From the NCBI RefSeq assembly GCF_900156815.1, contig NZ_FTOT01000001.1:62001-126000 (forward strand): a stretch of 64,000 bases of DNA, written 5' to 3'. The translations under genes were made by a program, and so were the position numbers. Under the pieces are notes generated by a model. That model worked only from the letters and a program-made list of their open reading frames with translations, searched no databases and was not told the origin of the DNA. Numbering within the stretch: the stretch's first letter is position 1; each line of letters starts with the position of its first letter. This stretch comes from Gemmobacter megaterium (lineage in GTDB: Bacteria > Pseudomonadota > Alphaproteobacteria > Rhodobacterales > Rhodobacteraceae). This document shows, one piece after another, positions 47,307-56,252 of this stretch.

Positions 47307-48299
47307 TCAGCGATGCGCGCCCCAGCTTGCCGCCACGTCCAGCATCCGGCAGGAAAACCCCCATTCATTGTCATACCAGCCAAAGACCCGCACCAGCCCG
47401 CCGCCGGTGACGGCGGTTTCCCGCGTCGCCATGATCACGCTTTCGGCGCGCGCGCGCAGGTCCGAGGACACCAGCGGGCGGTCGGTCCAGCCGATGACGC
47501 CACCCGCACCTTGCAGCACGGCATTCACCTCGGGGGTCGTCACGGCGCGCAGGGGCTGGAACGTCAGGTCGATGGCCGACACGCTGGCAACAGGCACCCG
47601 CACCGCCGCGCAGGAGATGCGTCCCGCCAGATCGGGCAGAACCCGGTCCATCAGCCGCCCGGCGCTGGTGGTGGTCGGCACCATGGACAAGGCCGCCGCG
47701 CGCGAGCGCGCGGGATCGCCGCGCGGTGCATCCACCGTGGGCTGGCTGCCGGTATAGCAATGGATCGTGGTCATCCAGCCCGTGCCGATCCCGATGGACT
47801 CGTGCAGCGCCTTGACCAGTGGCGCCAGCGCATTGGTGGTGCAGGAGGCATTCGACACCACGCGCATATGCGCGTCCAGCGCCGCATCATTGGCCCCCAG
47901 CACCACGGTGAACTCTGCCGCTTCGGACGGGCCCGAGATCAGCACGCGGCGCGCGCCTGCGGCCAGCCCGCGCCCCGAAACCTCGACCGTATCGGCGCGT
48001 CCGGTACATTCCATCACGACGTCGATGTCGGACAGATCCAGCCGCGACAGATCCGCCTCGCGCGTCAGGCGCAGACGATGGGGGCCTGCGACCATCGCGC
48101 CCGGCTCCAGCCGTACAGCGCCGGGAAAGCGGCCGAAAACGCTGTCATATTCCAGCAGATAGGCGCAGTCTTCGGCGCTGGCGATATCGTTGATGGCCAC
48201 GATCTCCACCCCCGGCCAGGCGCCGCCGGCCCAGGCGCGCAGCACCGTGCGCCCGATCCGCCCGAACCCGTTGAGTGCCACCCGAACCCGTTCCGCCAT
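47307..48299 (-). CDS. gap: Glyceraldehyde-3-phosphate dehydrogenase
   Basis: A 330-residue NAD-linked dehydrogenase of glycolysis/gluconeogenesis. It has NGFGRIGRTVLRA near residue 8, aspartate in INDIA (favouring NAD), the catalytic SNASCTTNALAP near residue 148 and the ending GWYDNEWGFSCRMLD. GGAGGG precedes the ATG. The sequence looks like a divergent Gap paralogue, so a specialised role (erythrose-4-phosphate or catabolic) is possible. Confidence 0.93.
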   Translation of the reverse strand: MAERVRVALNGFGRIGRTVLRAWAGGAWPGVEIVAINDIASAEDCAYLLEYDSVFGRFPGAVRLEPGAMVAGPHRLRLTREADLSRLDLSDIDVVMECTGRADTVEVSGRGLAAGARRVLISGPSEAAEFTVVLGANDAALDAHMRVVSNASCTTNALAPLVKALHESIGIGTGWMTTIHCYTGSQPTVDAPRGDPARSRAAALSMVPTTTSAGRLMDRVLPDLAGRISCAAVRVPVASVSAIDLTFQPLRAVTTPEVNAVLQGAGGVIGWTDRPLVSSDLRARAESVIMATRETAVTGGGLVRVFGWYDNEWGFSCRMLDVAASWGAHR

Positions 48300-48439
48300 T
48301 GCCTGCCCTCCGACTCGCGGCGCCAATCTGCGCGCCGTTTGCGGCAGATGCCAGAGCCGAATGCACTGTGCGGCAACCGGGACTGGCCCCGCACGGCCGC
48401 GCCTGCTAACCGGGGCAGACACCCGAGCAGGAGAGCAGG

Positions 48440-49276
48440 ATGACCAAACGCGGCACGGTTCTGATCACCGGATGTTCCACCGGCATCGGCCATGATGCTG
48501 CCCACGGGCTGGCACGGCGGGGCTGGCGCGTGCTGGCCACCTGCCGCACCGCCGAGGACTGTGCCCGGCTGGAGGCGGAGGGGCTGGAGAGTTTCGTTCT
48601 GGACTATGCCAGCGAGGACAGTCTGGCCGCGGCGATGGAGGAGGTGATGGCGCGGACCGGCGGGCGGCTGGAGGCGCTGTACAACAATGGCGCCTTTGCG
48701 ATTCCCGGCGCGGTCGAGGATCTGCCCCGTGCGGCGCTGCGCGAGATCTTCGAGACCAATCTGTTCGGCGTCCATGATCTGACGCGGCGGATCATTCCGC
48801 TGATGCGCGCGCAAGGCCATGGCCGGATCGTCAACTGTTCGTCCGTGCTGGGACTGGTGCCGATGAAATGGCGCGGCGCCTATGTCGCCAGCAAATTCGC
48901 GCTGGAGGGGCTGACCGATACCCTGCGGCTGGAAATGCGCGATACGCCGATCAAGGTGATCCTGCTGGAGCCGGGGCCGATCACCAGCGAGTTCCGCCGC
49001 AATGCCCGCAAGGGGTTCGAACGCTGGATCGACTGGGAAAATTCCGCGCGGGCCGAGCAATACCGCACCACCCTGCGCAAGCGGCTGTATGCGGCCCAAA
49101 CCGGCAAGGACAGGTTCGAGTTGCCGGCCGCTGCGGTGACGGCCAAGCTGGCCCACGCGCTGGAAAGCCCCCGGCCCAGACCAAGGTATTATGTCACCAC
49201 GCCGACCTATCTGATGGGCGGTCTGCGCCGTCTGTTGCCGACGCGGGCGCTGGATTGGCTGGTGGCCAAGGGGTAG
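48440..49276 (+). CDS. Short-chain dehydrogenase/reductase
   Basis: A 278-residue classical SDR with cofactor loop TGCSTGIGHDAA (residues 9-20), NNGAF, and the active-site serine with YVASKFALEG near residue 152. CRTAEDC after the second strand suggests NADP preference. Substrate is unknown. It ends with a hydrophobic C-terminus (LRRLLPTRALDWLVAKG), which may attach it to the membrane. It is divergent from gap. Confidence 0.88.
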   Translation: MTKRGTVLITGCSTGIGHDAAHGLARRGWRVLATCRTAEDCARLEAEGLESFVLDYASEDSLAAAMEEVMARTGGRLEALYNNGAFAIPGAVEDLPRAALREIFETNLFGVHDLTRRIIPLMRAQGHGRIVNCSSVLGLVPMKWRGAYVASKFALEGLTDTLRLEMRDTPIKVILLEPGPITSEFRRNARKGFERWIDWENSARAEQYRTTLRKRLYAAQTGKDRFELPAAAVTAKLAHALESPRPRPRYYVTTPTYLMGGLRRLLPTRALDWLVAKG

Positions 49277-49426
49277 CGCCCCCGCAGGCCCCACAGACCC
49301 CGCGTGCCTTGGCGGGCGCCCGTTTCCGTTGGGCGGGGGGCAGGATATTGGCACAGCGCCAGGATGCGCCTGGATCGCGCCACTGTCCGGTTTCGCGGCG
49401 GGCATGGATTTCGGTTCAGACCGGGC

Positions 49427-49456
49427 TTGACTTACATGAGTGATTCAGTCAGGAAT
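49427..49456 (+). promoter_or_regulatory. hemP promoter with RirA-type IRO box
   Basis: TTGACT (49427-49432) and a weak AGGAAT -10 (49451-49456) flank TGA-N9-TCA (49437-49451), the iron-responsive IRO box bound by RirA in rhizobia and relatives. The location before a heme uptake gene supports iron repression. The box is short and could occur by chance. Confidence 0.5.
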
Positions 49457-49516
49457 TAAGCATCCCAGCCCGGTCAGATGGCCCAGCCCCGGACGCCGCA
49501 ACCCGCAGGAGTTCCC

Positions 49517-49693
49517 ATGAGCTGGCATGACCGCACCATTCCCGCCGCCACCACCGTTGCCCCCGCGCCCGCGCTGCCGGTCCATTCGGCGGTCCATCTG
49601 ACCAAGGGGGGCAATCTTGCCCATATCCTGCTGGAAGGGCAGACCTACACGTTGCGGATCACCCGGCAAGGCAAGCTGATCCTGACGAAATAG
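49517..49693 (+). CDS. hemP: Hemin uptake protein HemP
   Basis: A 58-residue small cytoplasmic protein. The family end, from HLTKGGNLAHILLEGQTYTLRITR onward, is clear from residue 28. HemP (HmuP) promotes expression of heme receptor genes in several bacteria. CAGGAG precedes the ATG. No heme receptor gene lies nearby, and it converges on the dipeptidase gene. Confidence 0.9.
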   Translation: MSWHDRTIPAATTVAPAPALPVHSAVHLTKGGNLAHILLEGQTYTLRITRQGKLILTK

Positions 49694-49716
49694 GCTGGCT
49701 GCCCCGGACGCCGGGG

Positions 49717-50736
49717 TCAGCCGATGGAGCGGCGCAGAAGGTCAATCCAGTTCTGCCAGCAGATCCGCTGGATCAAGGGCGCCCCGAATCCGGCCTGCTG
49801 CATCGCCTCGACCAGGGCGGGCAGGCCCGCAGCCGTGCCGATGGCCCGTGGCATCAGGGCGCCATCGAAATCGGATCCCAGCGCCACGCCGGTTTCGCCC
49901 AGACGCTCGACCAGATAGGCCAGATGCCGCACCATGACCGACAGGTCGGTGTCATCGCGGCGCTGGCCGTCTTCGCGCAGGAACTGGCAGCCAAAGTTCA
50001 GCCCGACCAGCCCGTCGGATTCGGCGATGGCCGAAAGCTGGCGGTCTGTCAGATTCCGGCTTTGCGCCGACAGGGCGTGGACACAGGAATGCGTTGCCAC
50101 CAGTGGGCGCGATGACAGGCGGGCAACGTCCCAGAACCCGGCCTCGTTCAGGTGGCTGAGATCAATCAGGATGCCCAGCCGTTCACATTCGGCCACAAGG
50201 CGCAGCCCGGCCTCTGTCAGCCCCGGCCCGATATCGGGCGAAGCAGGCCAGGCGAAGGGCACGCCATGGCCAAAGATGTTGGGCCGCGACCAGACCGGGC
50301 CCAGACTGCGCAGACCGGCGGCGTGCAGCACCTCCAGCTCTCCGAGCTCCGGGCCGATTCCCTCTGCACCCTCGATGTGCATCAGGGCGGCAATCGCGCC
50401 GTCTTTCCGGGCGGTTTCGATCTGGTCGGCGGTGGTGCACAGGCGGATCGCGTCGGGATGCGCGCGGGTCAGGCGCAGCAGGATGCCTGCCATTTCCAAC
50501 GTGACCTTGCGGGCGCGATCGGTGGAAACGGGTGCGGTCCGGGCGCTGCCGCTGTGATCCTCGGGCGGGACATATATGGCGAAGAACCCGCCGGCAAAGC
50601 CGCCGGCACGGCATTTTTCCAGATCCAGGTGCCCCTCGCGGCCCGACACGAAGCTGTCGCCGCCCCTGTCGCCTGACGCATGAAGATGCAGGAGCAGATC
50701 ATTGTGACCGTCAAAGATCGGAAATGCCTGTGTCAT
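49717..50736 (-). CDS. Membrane-dipeptidase-like peptidase M19
   Basis: A 339-residue zinc dipeptidase of family M19, cutting dipeptides including some with a D residue. Metal ligands are seen in DGHNDLL (residue 9-15), a glutamate in LMHIEGAEG near residue 120 and histidines in DLSHLNEAGFWDV near residue 205. There is no signal peptide, so it is cytoplasmic. It diverges from a peptide ABC importer, and the two probably import and split dipeptides. Confidence 0.92.
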   Translation of the reverse strand: MTQAFPIFDGHNDLLLHLHASGDRGGDSFVSGREGHLDLEKCRAGGFAGGFFAIYVPPEDHSGSARTAPVSTDRARKVTLEMAGILLRLTRAHPDAIRLCTTADQIETARKDGAIAALMHIEGAEGIGPELGELEVLHAAGLRSLGPVWSRPNIFGHGVPFAWPASPDIGPGLTEAGLRLVAECERLGILIDLSHLNEAGFWDVARLSSRPLVATHSCVHALSAQSRNLTDRQLSAIAESDGLVGLNFGCQFLREDGQRRDDTDLSVMVRHLAYLVERLGETGVALGSDFDGALMPRAIGTAAGLPALVEAMQQAGFGAPLIQRICWQNWIDLLRRSIG

Positions 50737-50829
50737 TGCGCGGGGCCTCCTGCCGATGCTGCTGCGCTGTCCAAGTGACGCGCCGGCGCGACATTCTGCC
50801 GAACGACACCGCTTGACAACCCCCGCGTT

Positions 50830-50878
50830 CCATCGCCCCCTAGACTGATCCGAACGCCCCGCTCTGACGGGGCGATGG
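50830..50878 (+). promoter_or_regulatory. Complementary elements upstream of the peptide importer
   Basis: CCATCGCCCC (50830-50839) is perfectly complementary to GGGGCGATGG (50869-50878). The latter's GGGGCG also pairs within CGCCCCG/CGGGGCG (50855-50874). The two pairings exclude each other. A TTGACA at 50813-50818 lies upstream. Whether this is an RNA leader or a DNA operator depends on the transcription start. Confidence 0.4.
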
Positions 50879-50915
50879 AACCGAATGCAACGAAAAAACA
50901 ACTAGGGAGCTTTTC

Positions 50916-52520
50916 ATGACCTTCGAACCGACCTTCCGCACGGCGGGCCTGGCGCTGGCCGCTGCGCTGATGCTGGGCGCCTCGCCCACCGTTCTGGCCG
51001 CAGCCACGCCTGCCGACACGCTGGTGCTGGCCGACGGGATCGACGATATCGTTTCGCTGGATCCGGCCGAAGCCTTCGAGTTTTCGGGCATCGACCTGCT
51101 GAACAACACCTACGATTCGCTGATCGAGTTGGATCCGCTGAAGCCGGGCGAACTGATTCCCGGTCTGGCCGAAAGCTGGGACGTGTCGGAAGACGGCATG
51201 ACCTTCACCTTCAAGATGAAGTCGGGCATCACCTTTGCGTCGGGCAACCCGGTCCGGGCCGAAGATGCCGCCTGGTCGTTGCAGCGCGTGGTCAAGCTGG
51301 ACAAGACCCCGGCCTTCATCCTGACGCAGTTCGGCTTCACCCCCGACAACGTGGATGATCTGATCAAGGCCGATGGCGATATGCTGACCATCACCATCGA
51401 CAAGAAATTCGCTCCGTCGATGTTCTACAACTGCATGACCGCAGTCGTTGCCTCGATCATCGACAAGGAAACCGCCATGGCCAACGAGGTCAACGGCGAT
51501 TTCGGCTATGAATGGCTGAAGACGAACACGGCGGGGACCGGCGCCTATGTGCTGCGCAGCTACAAGCCGCAGGACAGCTATATCCTGGAGGCCCGTCCCG
51601 GCTATTGGCGCGGCGATGCCAAGCTCAAGCGCGTCTTCATGCGACATGTGCCCGAAGGGTCGGCCCAGCGGCTGTTGCTGGAAAAGGGTGACATCGACGT
51701 GGCCCGCGGCCTGACGCCGACCGATGTGCAGGGCCTGGCCGGCAGCCCGGATGTGTCGGTGGATGCCGATATGGAAGGCTATATCTACTACCTCGCCGCC
51801 AACCAGAAGGTCGAGCCGCTGAACAACCCCAAGGTGCTGGAGGCGATCCGCTACCTGGTGGACTACGAAGGCATGGTAAACACCGTGCTCAAGGACAAGA
51901 TGATCGTGCAGCAGGGCTTCCTGCCGCGGGGCTATCTGGGCGAAGTGACCGATACGCCTTATGCGCTGGACGTCGAAAAGGCCAAGGCCCTGTTGGCCGA
52001 AGCCGGGTTCCCCAACGGAATCGAAGTCACCATGTCGGTGCGCAACGACCCGCTGCGGATGGAAATGGCGCAGGCGATCCAGAATACGCTGGGGCAGGGC
52101 GGTATCAAGGTGACGCTGAAGCCCGGCGCAGGTGCCGAGGTTCTGGGCGACTATCGCGCGCGCAACCATGAACTGACGCTGCAAAGCTGGGGCCCGGACT
52201 ATCCCGATCCGCATACCAATGCCTCGACCTTTGCCTGGAACCCGAACAACTCGGACGATGCCAAGCTGACCGGGGTTCTGGCCTGGCGCACGGCATGGGA
52301 TGCGGGCGAGATGACGGCGATGGTGGATGCAGCCGTTGTCGAGCGCGATTCTGAAAAACGCCGCGTGATGTACGAGGATATTCAGAAACTGCACCGCGAC
52401 ACCTCGGCCTTTGTGACCATGTTCCAGGAAATCGGCCTGACGGCACGCCGCAACAATGTGGCGAACCTGCACACCGGCGGGACCACCGATCAGGTCACCT
52501 ACTGGTATGTGACGAAGTAA
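50916..52520 (+). CDS. Peptide ABC transporter substrate-binding protein
   Basis: A 534-residue periplasmic solute-binding protein of family 5 (Opp/Dpp type). A signal peptide (about residues 1-29, ending LAAATPA) leads into the typical LVLADGIDDIVSLDPAEAFE region and a body of normal length. It is the first gene of a five-gene importer with GGGAGC before the ATG. Its position opposite an M19 dipeptidase suggests dipeptides or related compounds as cargo. Confidence 0.92.
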   Translation: MTFEPTFRTAGLALAAALMLGASPTVLAAATPADTLVLADGIDDIVSLDPAEAFEFSGIDLLNNTYDSLIELDPLKPGELIPGLAESWDVSEDGMTFTFKMKSGITFASGNPVRAEDAAWSLQRVVKLDKTPAFILTQFGFTPDNVDDLIKADGDMLTITIDKKFAPSMFYNCMTAVVASIIDKETAMANEVNGDFGYEWLKTNTAGTGAYVLRSYKPQDSYILEARPGYWRGDAKLKRVFMRHVPEGSAQRLLLEKGDIDVARGLTPTDVQGLAGSPDVSVDADMEGYIYYLAANQKVEPLNNPKVLEAIRYLVDYEGMVNTVLKDKMIVQQGFLPRGYLGEVTDTPYALDVEKAKALLAEAGFPNGIEVTMSVRNDPLRMEMAQAIQNTLGQGGIKVTLKPGAGAEVLGDYRARNHELTLQSWGPDYPDPHTNASTFAWNPNNSDDAKLTGVLAWRTAWDAGEMTAMVDAAVVERDSEKRRVMYEDIQKLHRDTSAFVTMFQEIGLTARRNNVANLHTGGTTDQVTYWYVTK

Positions 52521-52527
52521 GTTGGCT

Positions 52528-52560
52528 GGCGCCCCCCGAAGGTAGTCTTCGGGGGGCGCC
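52528..52560 (+). other. Intercistronic stem-loop covering the permease ribosome site
   Basis: A perfect 14-base stem (52528-52541 with 52547-52560) and a five-base loop lie between the binding-protein stop and the permease start. The GGGGGG in the 3' arm is the only Shine-Dalgarno-like sequence, 7 bases before the ATG. The hairpin lacks a T tract. It may protect the upstream mRNA and reduce permease translation. Confidence 0.65.
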
Positions 52561-52563
52561 CGC

Positions 52564-53640
52564 ATGACGCGCATGACCGCACCCGACATCTCCTCCCCCC
52601 GCCCGCCGTCCCAGATCGCCCGTCGTTTCAAAAGGGTAGCCAGTGTTGTTCTGGCGCTTTTTGCAACGTTTCTCGGGCTGTTGCTGGTTACTTTCATCAT
52701 CGGGCGTGTGGTGCCCATCGACCCCGTGCTTGCGGTGATCGGCGAACGCGCCAGCCAGGCGCAATACGAGGCCGCGCGCGAGGCGCTGGGTCTCGACAAG
52801 CCGATGTGGCAGCAGTTCGGGATCTATGTCTGGAACGCGCTTCAGGGCGATCTGGGCCAGTCGCTGCTGACGCGGCGCCCGGTGGCCGAAGATATCGCCC
52901 GCGTCTTTCCCGCCACGCTCGAACTTGCGACCATCGCAACCATCTTTGGTATCCTGGCGGGCATTCCGGCCGGGGTGCTGGCTGCGACACGCCCTGGCAG
53001 CTGGATTGATCAGCTTGTGCGGTTGATCGGGCTGATGGGCTATTCCATGCCGGTGTTCTGGCTGGGCCTGATGGGGCTGCTGCTGTTCTATGGCATGTTG
53101 GGCTGGGTCGGCGGGCCGGGCCGGCTGGATGCCGTGCACGAAATGATGTTCGAACTCGAGGTGCGGCGGGTCACAGGCATGATCCTGATCGACACCGCGC
53201 TGGCCGGACAGTGGGAGATGTTCCGCAACGCGGTCAGCCATATCATCCTGCCGGCCGGTGTGCTGGGCTATTACTCCATGGCCTATATCAGCCGCATGAC
53301 GCGCAGCTTCATGATGAATGAACTCAGTCAGGAATACATCACCACGGCGCGCGTCAAGGGAATGCCCGAATGGCGCGTGGTCTGGGTCCATGCGTTGAAG
53401 AACGTGATGGTCCCGCTGATCACGGTGATCGCCCTGTCCTATGCCAACCTGCTGGAAGGGTCGGTCCTGACCGAGACGGTCTTTGCCTGGCCCGGTCTTG
53501 GCCTTTACATCACCAATGCCCTGTTCTCTGCCGACATGCCTGCGGTGCTGGGTGGCACGGTCGTGGTCGGGCTGGTGTTTGTCGGGCTCAACATGTTCTC
53601 CGATGTGCTGTACCGGCTCGTCGATCCGCGTGCGAAGTAA
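52564..53640 (+). CDS. Peptide ABC transporter permease (DppB/OppB type)
   Basis: A 358-residue inner-membrane permease of the BPD_transp_1 family. The N-terminal helix (about residues 24-44) leads into a periplasmic region, then four or five helices. The coupling segment EYITTARVKGMPEWRVVWVH lies near residue 258. The second methionine (52573) is an alternative start. It pairs with the next permease. Confidence 0.93.
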   Translation: MTRMTAPDISSPRPPSQIARRFKRVASVVLALFATFLGLLLVTFIIGRVVPIDPVLAVIGERASQAQYEAAREALGLDKPMWQQFGIYVWNALQGDLGQSLLTRRPVAEDIARVFPATLELATIATIFGILAGIPAGVLAATRPGSWIDQLVRLIGLMGYSMPVFWLGLMGLLLFYGMLGWVGGPGRLDAVHEMMFELEVRRVTGMILIDTALAGQWEMFRNAVSHIILPAGVLGYYSMAYISRMTRSFMMNELSQEYITTARVKGMPEWRVVWVHALKNVMVPLITVIALSYANLLEGSVLTETVFAWPGLGLYITNALFSADMPAVLGGTVVVGLVFVGLNMFSDVLYRLVDPRAK

Positions 53641-53649
53641 GAGGGCGCC

Positions 53650-54555
53650 ATGACCACATTGACCGAATGGCTGCGCGACCCGTCGCCGTCTTCGCGTGCC
53701 CAGGCGCGGCTGGGGCAGCTCTGGCTGGGCTGGCTGCGGTTCCGCCGCAACCCGATGGCCATGCTGGGCGCAACGATCGTCGTGCTGCTGCTGCTGATGG
53801 CGGCATTCGCGCCCTGGGTGGCGCCCTATGATCCGATCACCCAGAATCTGGCCGAACGGCTGAAGCCGCCGATGACGGGCGGCCATCTGATGGGCACTGA
53901 CGAATTCGGGCGCGACATCTTTTCGCGCATCGTCTGGGGTTCGCGCGTCACGCTCTATATTGTCGTGCTGGTGGCGGTGACCGCGCCAGTCTTTGGCATG
54001 TTGATTGGCACCGTCGCCGGATATGCCGGCGGCTGGGTCGATCAGGTGCTGATGCGGATCACCGATATTTTCCTGGCCTTTCCCAAGCTGATCCTGGCCC
54101 TGGCGCTGGTTGCCGTGCTGGGACCGGGGATCGAGAATGCGGTCCTGGCCATCGCGCTTACGTCCTGGCCGCCCTATGCGCGGGTGGCGCGGGCGGAAAC
54201 GCTGACCGTGCGCAACTCGGACTATATCGCTGCGGTGCAGTTGCAAGGCGCGGGGCCGGTGCGGATCATCCTGGGCCATGTGATGCCGATGTGCCTGTCG
54301 TCGGTGATCATCCGGGTGACGCTGGACATGGCGGGGGTCATCCTGACCGCTGCGGGCCTGGGCTTTCTGGGCCTTGGGGCGCAACCGCCGATGGCCGAAT
54401 GGGGCATGATGATTTCCTCGGGCCGCAAGTTCCTGTTCGAACAATGGTGGGTCGCCACCATGCCGGGTCTTGCGATCTTTATCGTCTCGCTCGGCTTCAA
54501 CCTGCTGGGCGATGGCCTGCGCGACGTGCTGGACCCAAGGAGTGCCGGGAAATGA
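53650..54555 (+). CDS. Peptide ABC transporter permease (DppC/OppC type)
   Basis: A 301-residue permease with the OppC-type N-terminal helix (about residues 38-58), followed by HLMGTDEFGRDIFSRIVWGSR near residue 80 and the coupling motif SDYIAAVQLQGAGPVRII near residue 192. The end GDGLRDVLDPR is characteristic of the family. It starts 9 bases after the previous gene and overlaps the next by ATGA. Confidence 0.94.
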   Translation: MTTLTEWLRDPSPSSRAQARLGQLWLGWLRFRRNPMAMLGATIVVLLLLMAAFAPWVAPYDPITQNLAERLKPPMTGGHLMGTDEFGRDIFSRIVWGSRVTLYIVVLVAVTAPVFGMLIGTVAGYAGGWVDQVLMRITDIFLAFPKLILALALVAVLGPGIENAVLAIALTSWPPYARVARAETLTVRNSDYIAAVQLQGAGPVRIILGHVMPMCLSSVIIRVTLDMAGVILTAAGLGFLGLGAQPPMAEWGMMISSGRKFLFEQWWVATMPGLAIFIVSLGFNLLGDGLRDVLDPRSAGK

Positions 54556-55385
54556 GCCTGCTGTCCGTCAAGAACCTGCGCGTCACCTTCGATACCGAAT
54601 CCGGCCGGGTCGAGGCGGTGCGCGGGGTCAGCTTCGATCTGGGCCGCGAGCGGCTGGGCATCGTGGGCGAATCCGGCTCGGGCAAGACCATGACGGGGCG
54701 GTCCGTCCTGCGCCTGATCCGCCCGCCGGGGCGGATCGAGGCCGACGAGATGACCTTTGACGGCATCGACCTGATCCGGGCATCAGAGCGCAAGATGCGG
54801 TCCTTGCGCGGGCCCCGCATTGCCATGGTGATGCAGGATCCGAAATATTCGCTGAACCCCGTGATGAAGATCGGCCGCCAACTGACCGAGGGTTTGCGCC
54901 TGCGCGACCGGATCGGGGCCGCCGAGGCGCGCAAGAAGGCCATCGAGGCGCTGGAGGCCGTCCAGATCCGCGACCCGGAGCGCGTCATGGAGGCCTGGCC
55001 GCACGAGCTTTCGGGCGGCATGGGCCAGCGCGTGATGATTGCCATGATGCTGATCCCGAACCCCGATCTGCTGATCGCGGATGAACCCACATCGGCGTTG
55101 GATGTGACCGTTCAGGCCGAGGTGCTGAAGATCCTCGACGACCTGGTGAAAACCCGTGGCATGGGGCTGATCTTCATTTCCCACGATCTGCGGCTGGTGG
55201 CGCGGTTCTGCGACCGGGTTCTGGTGATGTACAAGGGCCGCGTGGTCGAGGAAATCGAGGCGGGCAATCTGATGGCGGCGAAACATCCCTATACCCAGGG
55301 CCTGCTGAACTGCCTGCCACGTATCGGGGGTGCGCGCGAACCGCTGCCCTCGCTTGATCGTAGCGGTGCATGGGCGGAGATGTAG
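54552..55385 (+). CDS. Peptide ABC transporter ATP-binding protein (DppD-like)
   Basis: A 277-residue ATPase with Walker A GESGSGKTMTG near residue 37, signature LSGGMGQRVMIA near residue 155, Walker B LLIADEPTSALD and a C-terminal HPYTQGLLNCLP motif of the oligopeptide family. The start overlaps the permease stop. An ORF extending upstream is antisense-like overlap. Confidence 0.94.
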   Translation: MSLLSVKNLRVTFDTESGRVEAVRGVSFDLGRERLGIVGESGSGKTMTGRSVLRLIRPPGRIEADEMTFDGIDLIRASERKMRSLRGPRIAMVMQDPKYSLNPVMKIGRQLTEGLRLRDRIGAAEARKKAIEALEAVQIRDPERVMEAWPHELSGGMGQRVMIAMMLIPNPDLLIADEPTSALDVTVQAEVLKILDDLVKTRGMGLIFISHDLRLVARFCDRVLVMYKGRVVEEIEAGNLMAAKHPYTQGLLNCLPRIGGAREPLPSLDRSGAWAEM

Positions 55386-55386
55386 A

Positions 55387-56148
55387 ATGGCATTGATCGA
55401 AATCGACAATCTCTCCGTGCACTTCGACGCAGGGGACCGCATCGTCAAGGCGGTGCAAGAGGTCTCGCTCAAGGTCGATGCCAGGGAAAGCTATGGGTTG
55501 GTGGGCGAATCCGGCTCTGGCAAATCCACCATCCTGCGGGCGATTTGCGGCCTTGCGCCCATTTCGGGCGGTTCGATCCGCATCGGCGGCGAGCCGTTGA
55601 AAACCCCGCGTGGCAAGGGGTTTTCCGCCCGTGTCCAGATGGTGTTCCAGGATCCCTATTCCAGCCTGCATCCGCGCCATACCATCGACAGCACTCTTGC
55701 AGAGCCTTTGGCAATTCATGGTGTTGGCGATACCGACCGCCGGGTGGTGCAGGCACTGAAGGACGTGGCGCTGGACCCGAAGTTCCGCTTCCGCTACCCG
55801 CATCAGCTCTCGGGTGGCCAGCGGCAACGGGTGGCGATTGCGCGGGCGCTGATGCTGCAACCGGAAATCCTGCTGCTGGACGAACCGACCTCGGCGCTCG
55901 ATGCCTCTGTTCAGGCGGAAACGCTGAATCTGCTCAATCGGTTGCGGGCCGAACGCGGGCTGACCTTCCTGATGGTCAGCCATGATCTGGCGGTGATCGA
56001 CCACATGTGCGACCGGGTTCTGGTCATGCAGCATGGCCGCGCGGTCGAGGAACTGGCCCGCGCAGATCTGGCAGCGGCGCGGATGCAGACCGACTATGCC
56101 CGCACCCTGTTCGAGGCCAGCGCCGACCGTTTGCTCGACACGGCCTGA
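55387..56148 (+). CDS. Peptide ABC transporter ATP-binding protein (DppF-like, short)
   Basis: A 253-residue ATPase with Walker A GESGSGKSTILRA near residue 38, signature LSGGQRQRVAIARA near residue 142 and Walker B ILLLDEPTSALD. It is shorter than usual DppF and ends just after the ABC domain, so it lacks the C-terminal oligo_HPY extension. It starts one base after the previous stop and closes the operon. Confidence 0.93.
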   Translation: MALIEIDNLSVHFDAGDRIVKAVQEVSLKVDARESYGLVGESGSGKSTILRAICGLAPISGGSIRIGGEPLKTPRGKGFSARVQMVFQDPYSSLHPRHTIDSTLAEPLAIHGVGDTDRRVVQALKDVALDPKFRFRYPHQLSGGQRQRVAIARALMLQPEILLLDEPTSALDASVQAETLNLLNRLRAERGLTFLMVSHDLAVIDHMCDRVLVMQHGRAVEELARADLAAARMQTDYARTLFEASADRLLDTA

Positions 56149-56252
56149 TCTTCGCCCTGATCCCGATATCTTGCGGGGCGCCGACCGGCAATGCCGGTTG
56201 GCGGCGGGGGGCAACGCCCGCCCCTGACTGCATCCGGGGCAGGTGCAAGCGG

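Noticed and set aside
50733-52799. A 688-codon minus-strand ORF antisense to the peptide-binding protein.
   Set aside because: The plus-strand gene has a signal peptide, family motifs and operon context. The antisense frame is a shadow.
52495-54444. A 649-codon minus-strand ORF antisense to both peptide permeases.
   Set aside because: Rich in His, Asp and Gln like other shadows here; the permeases are clear.
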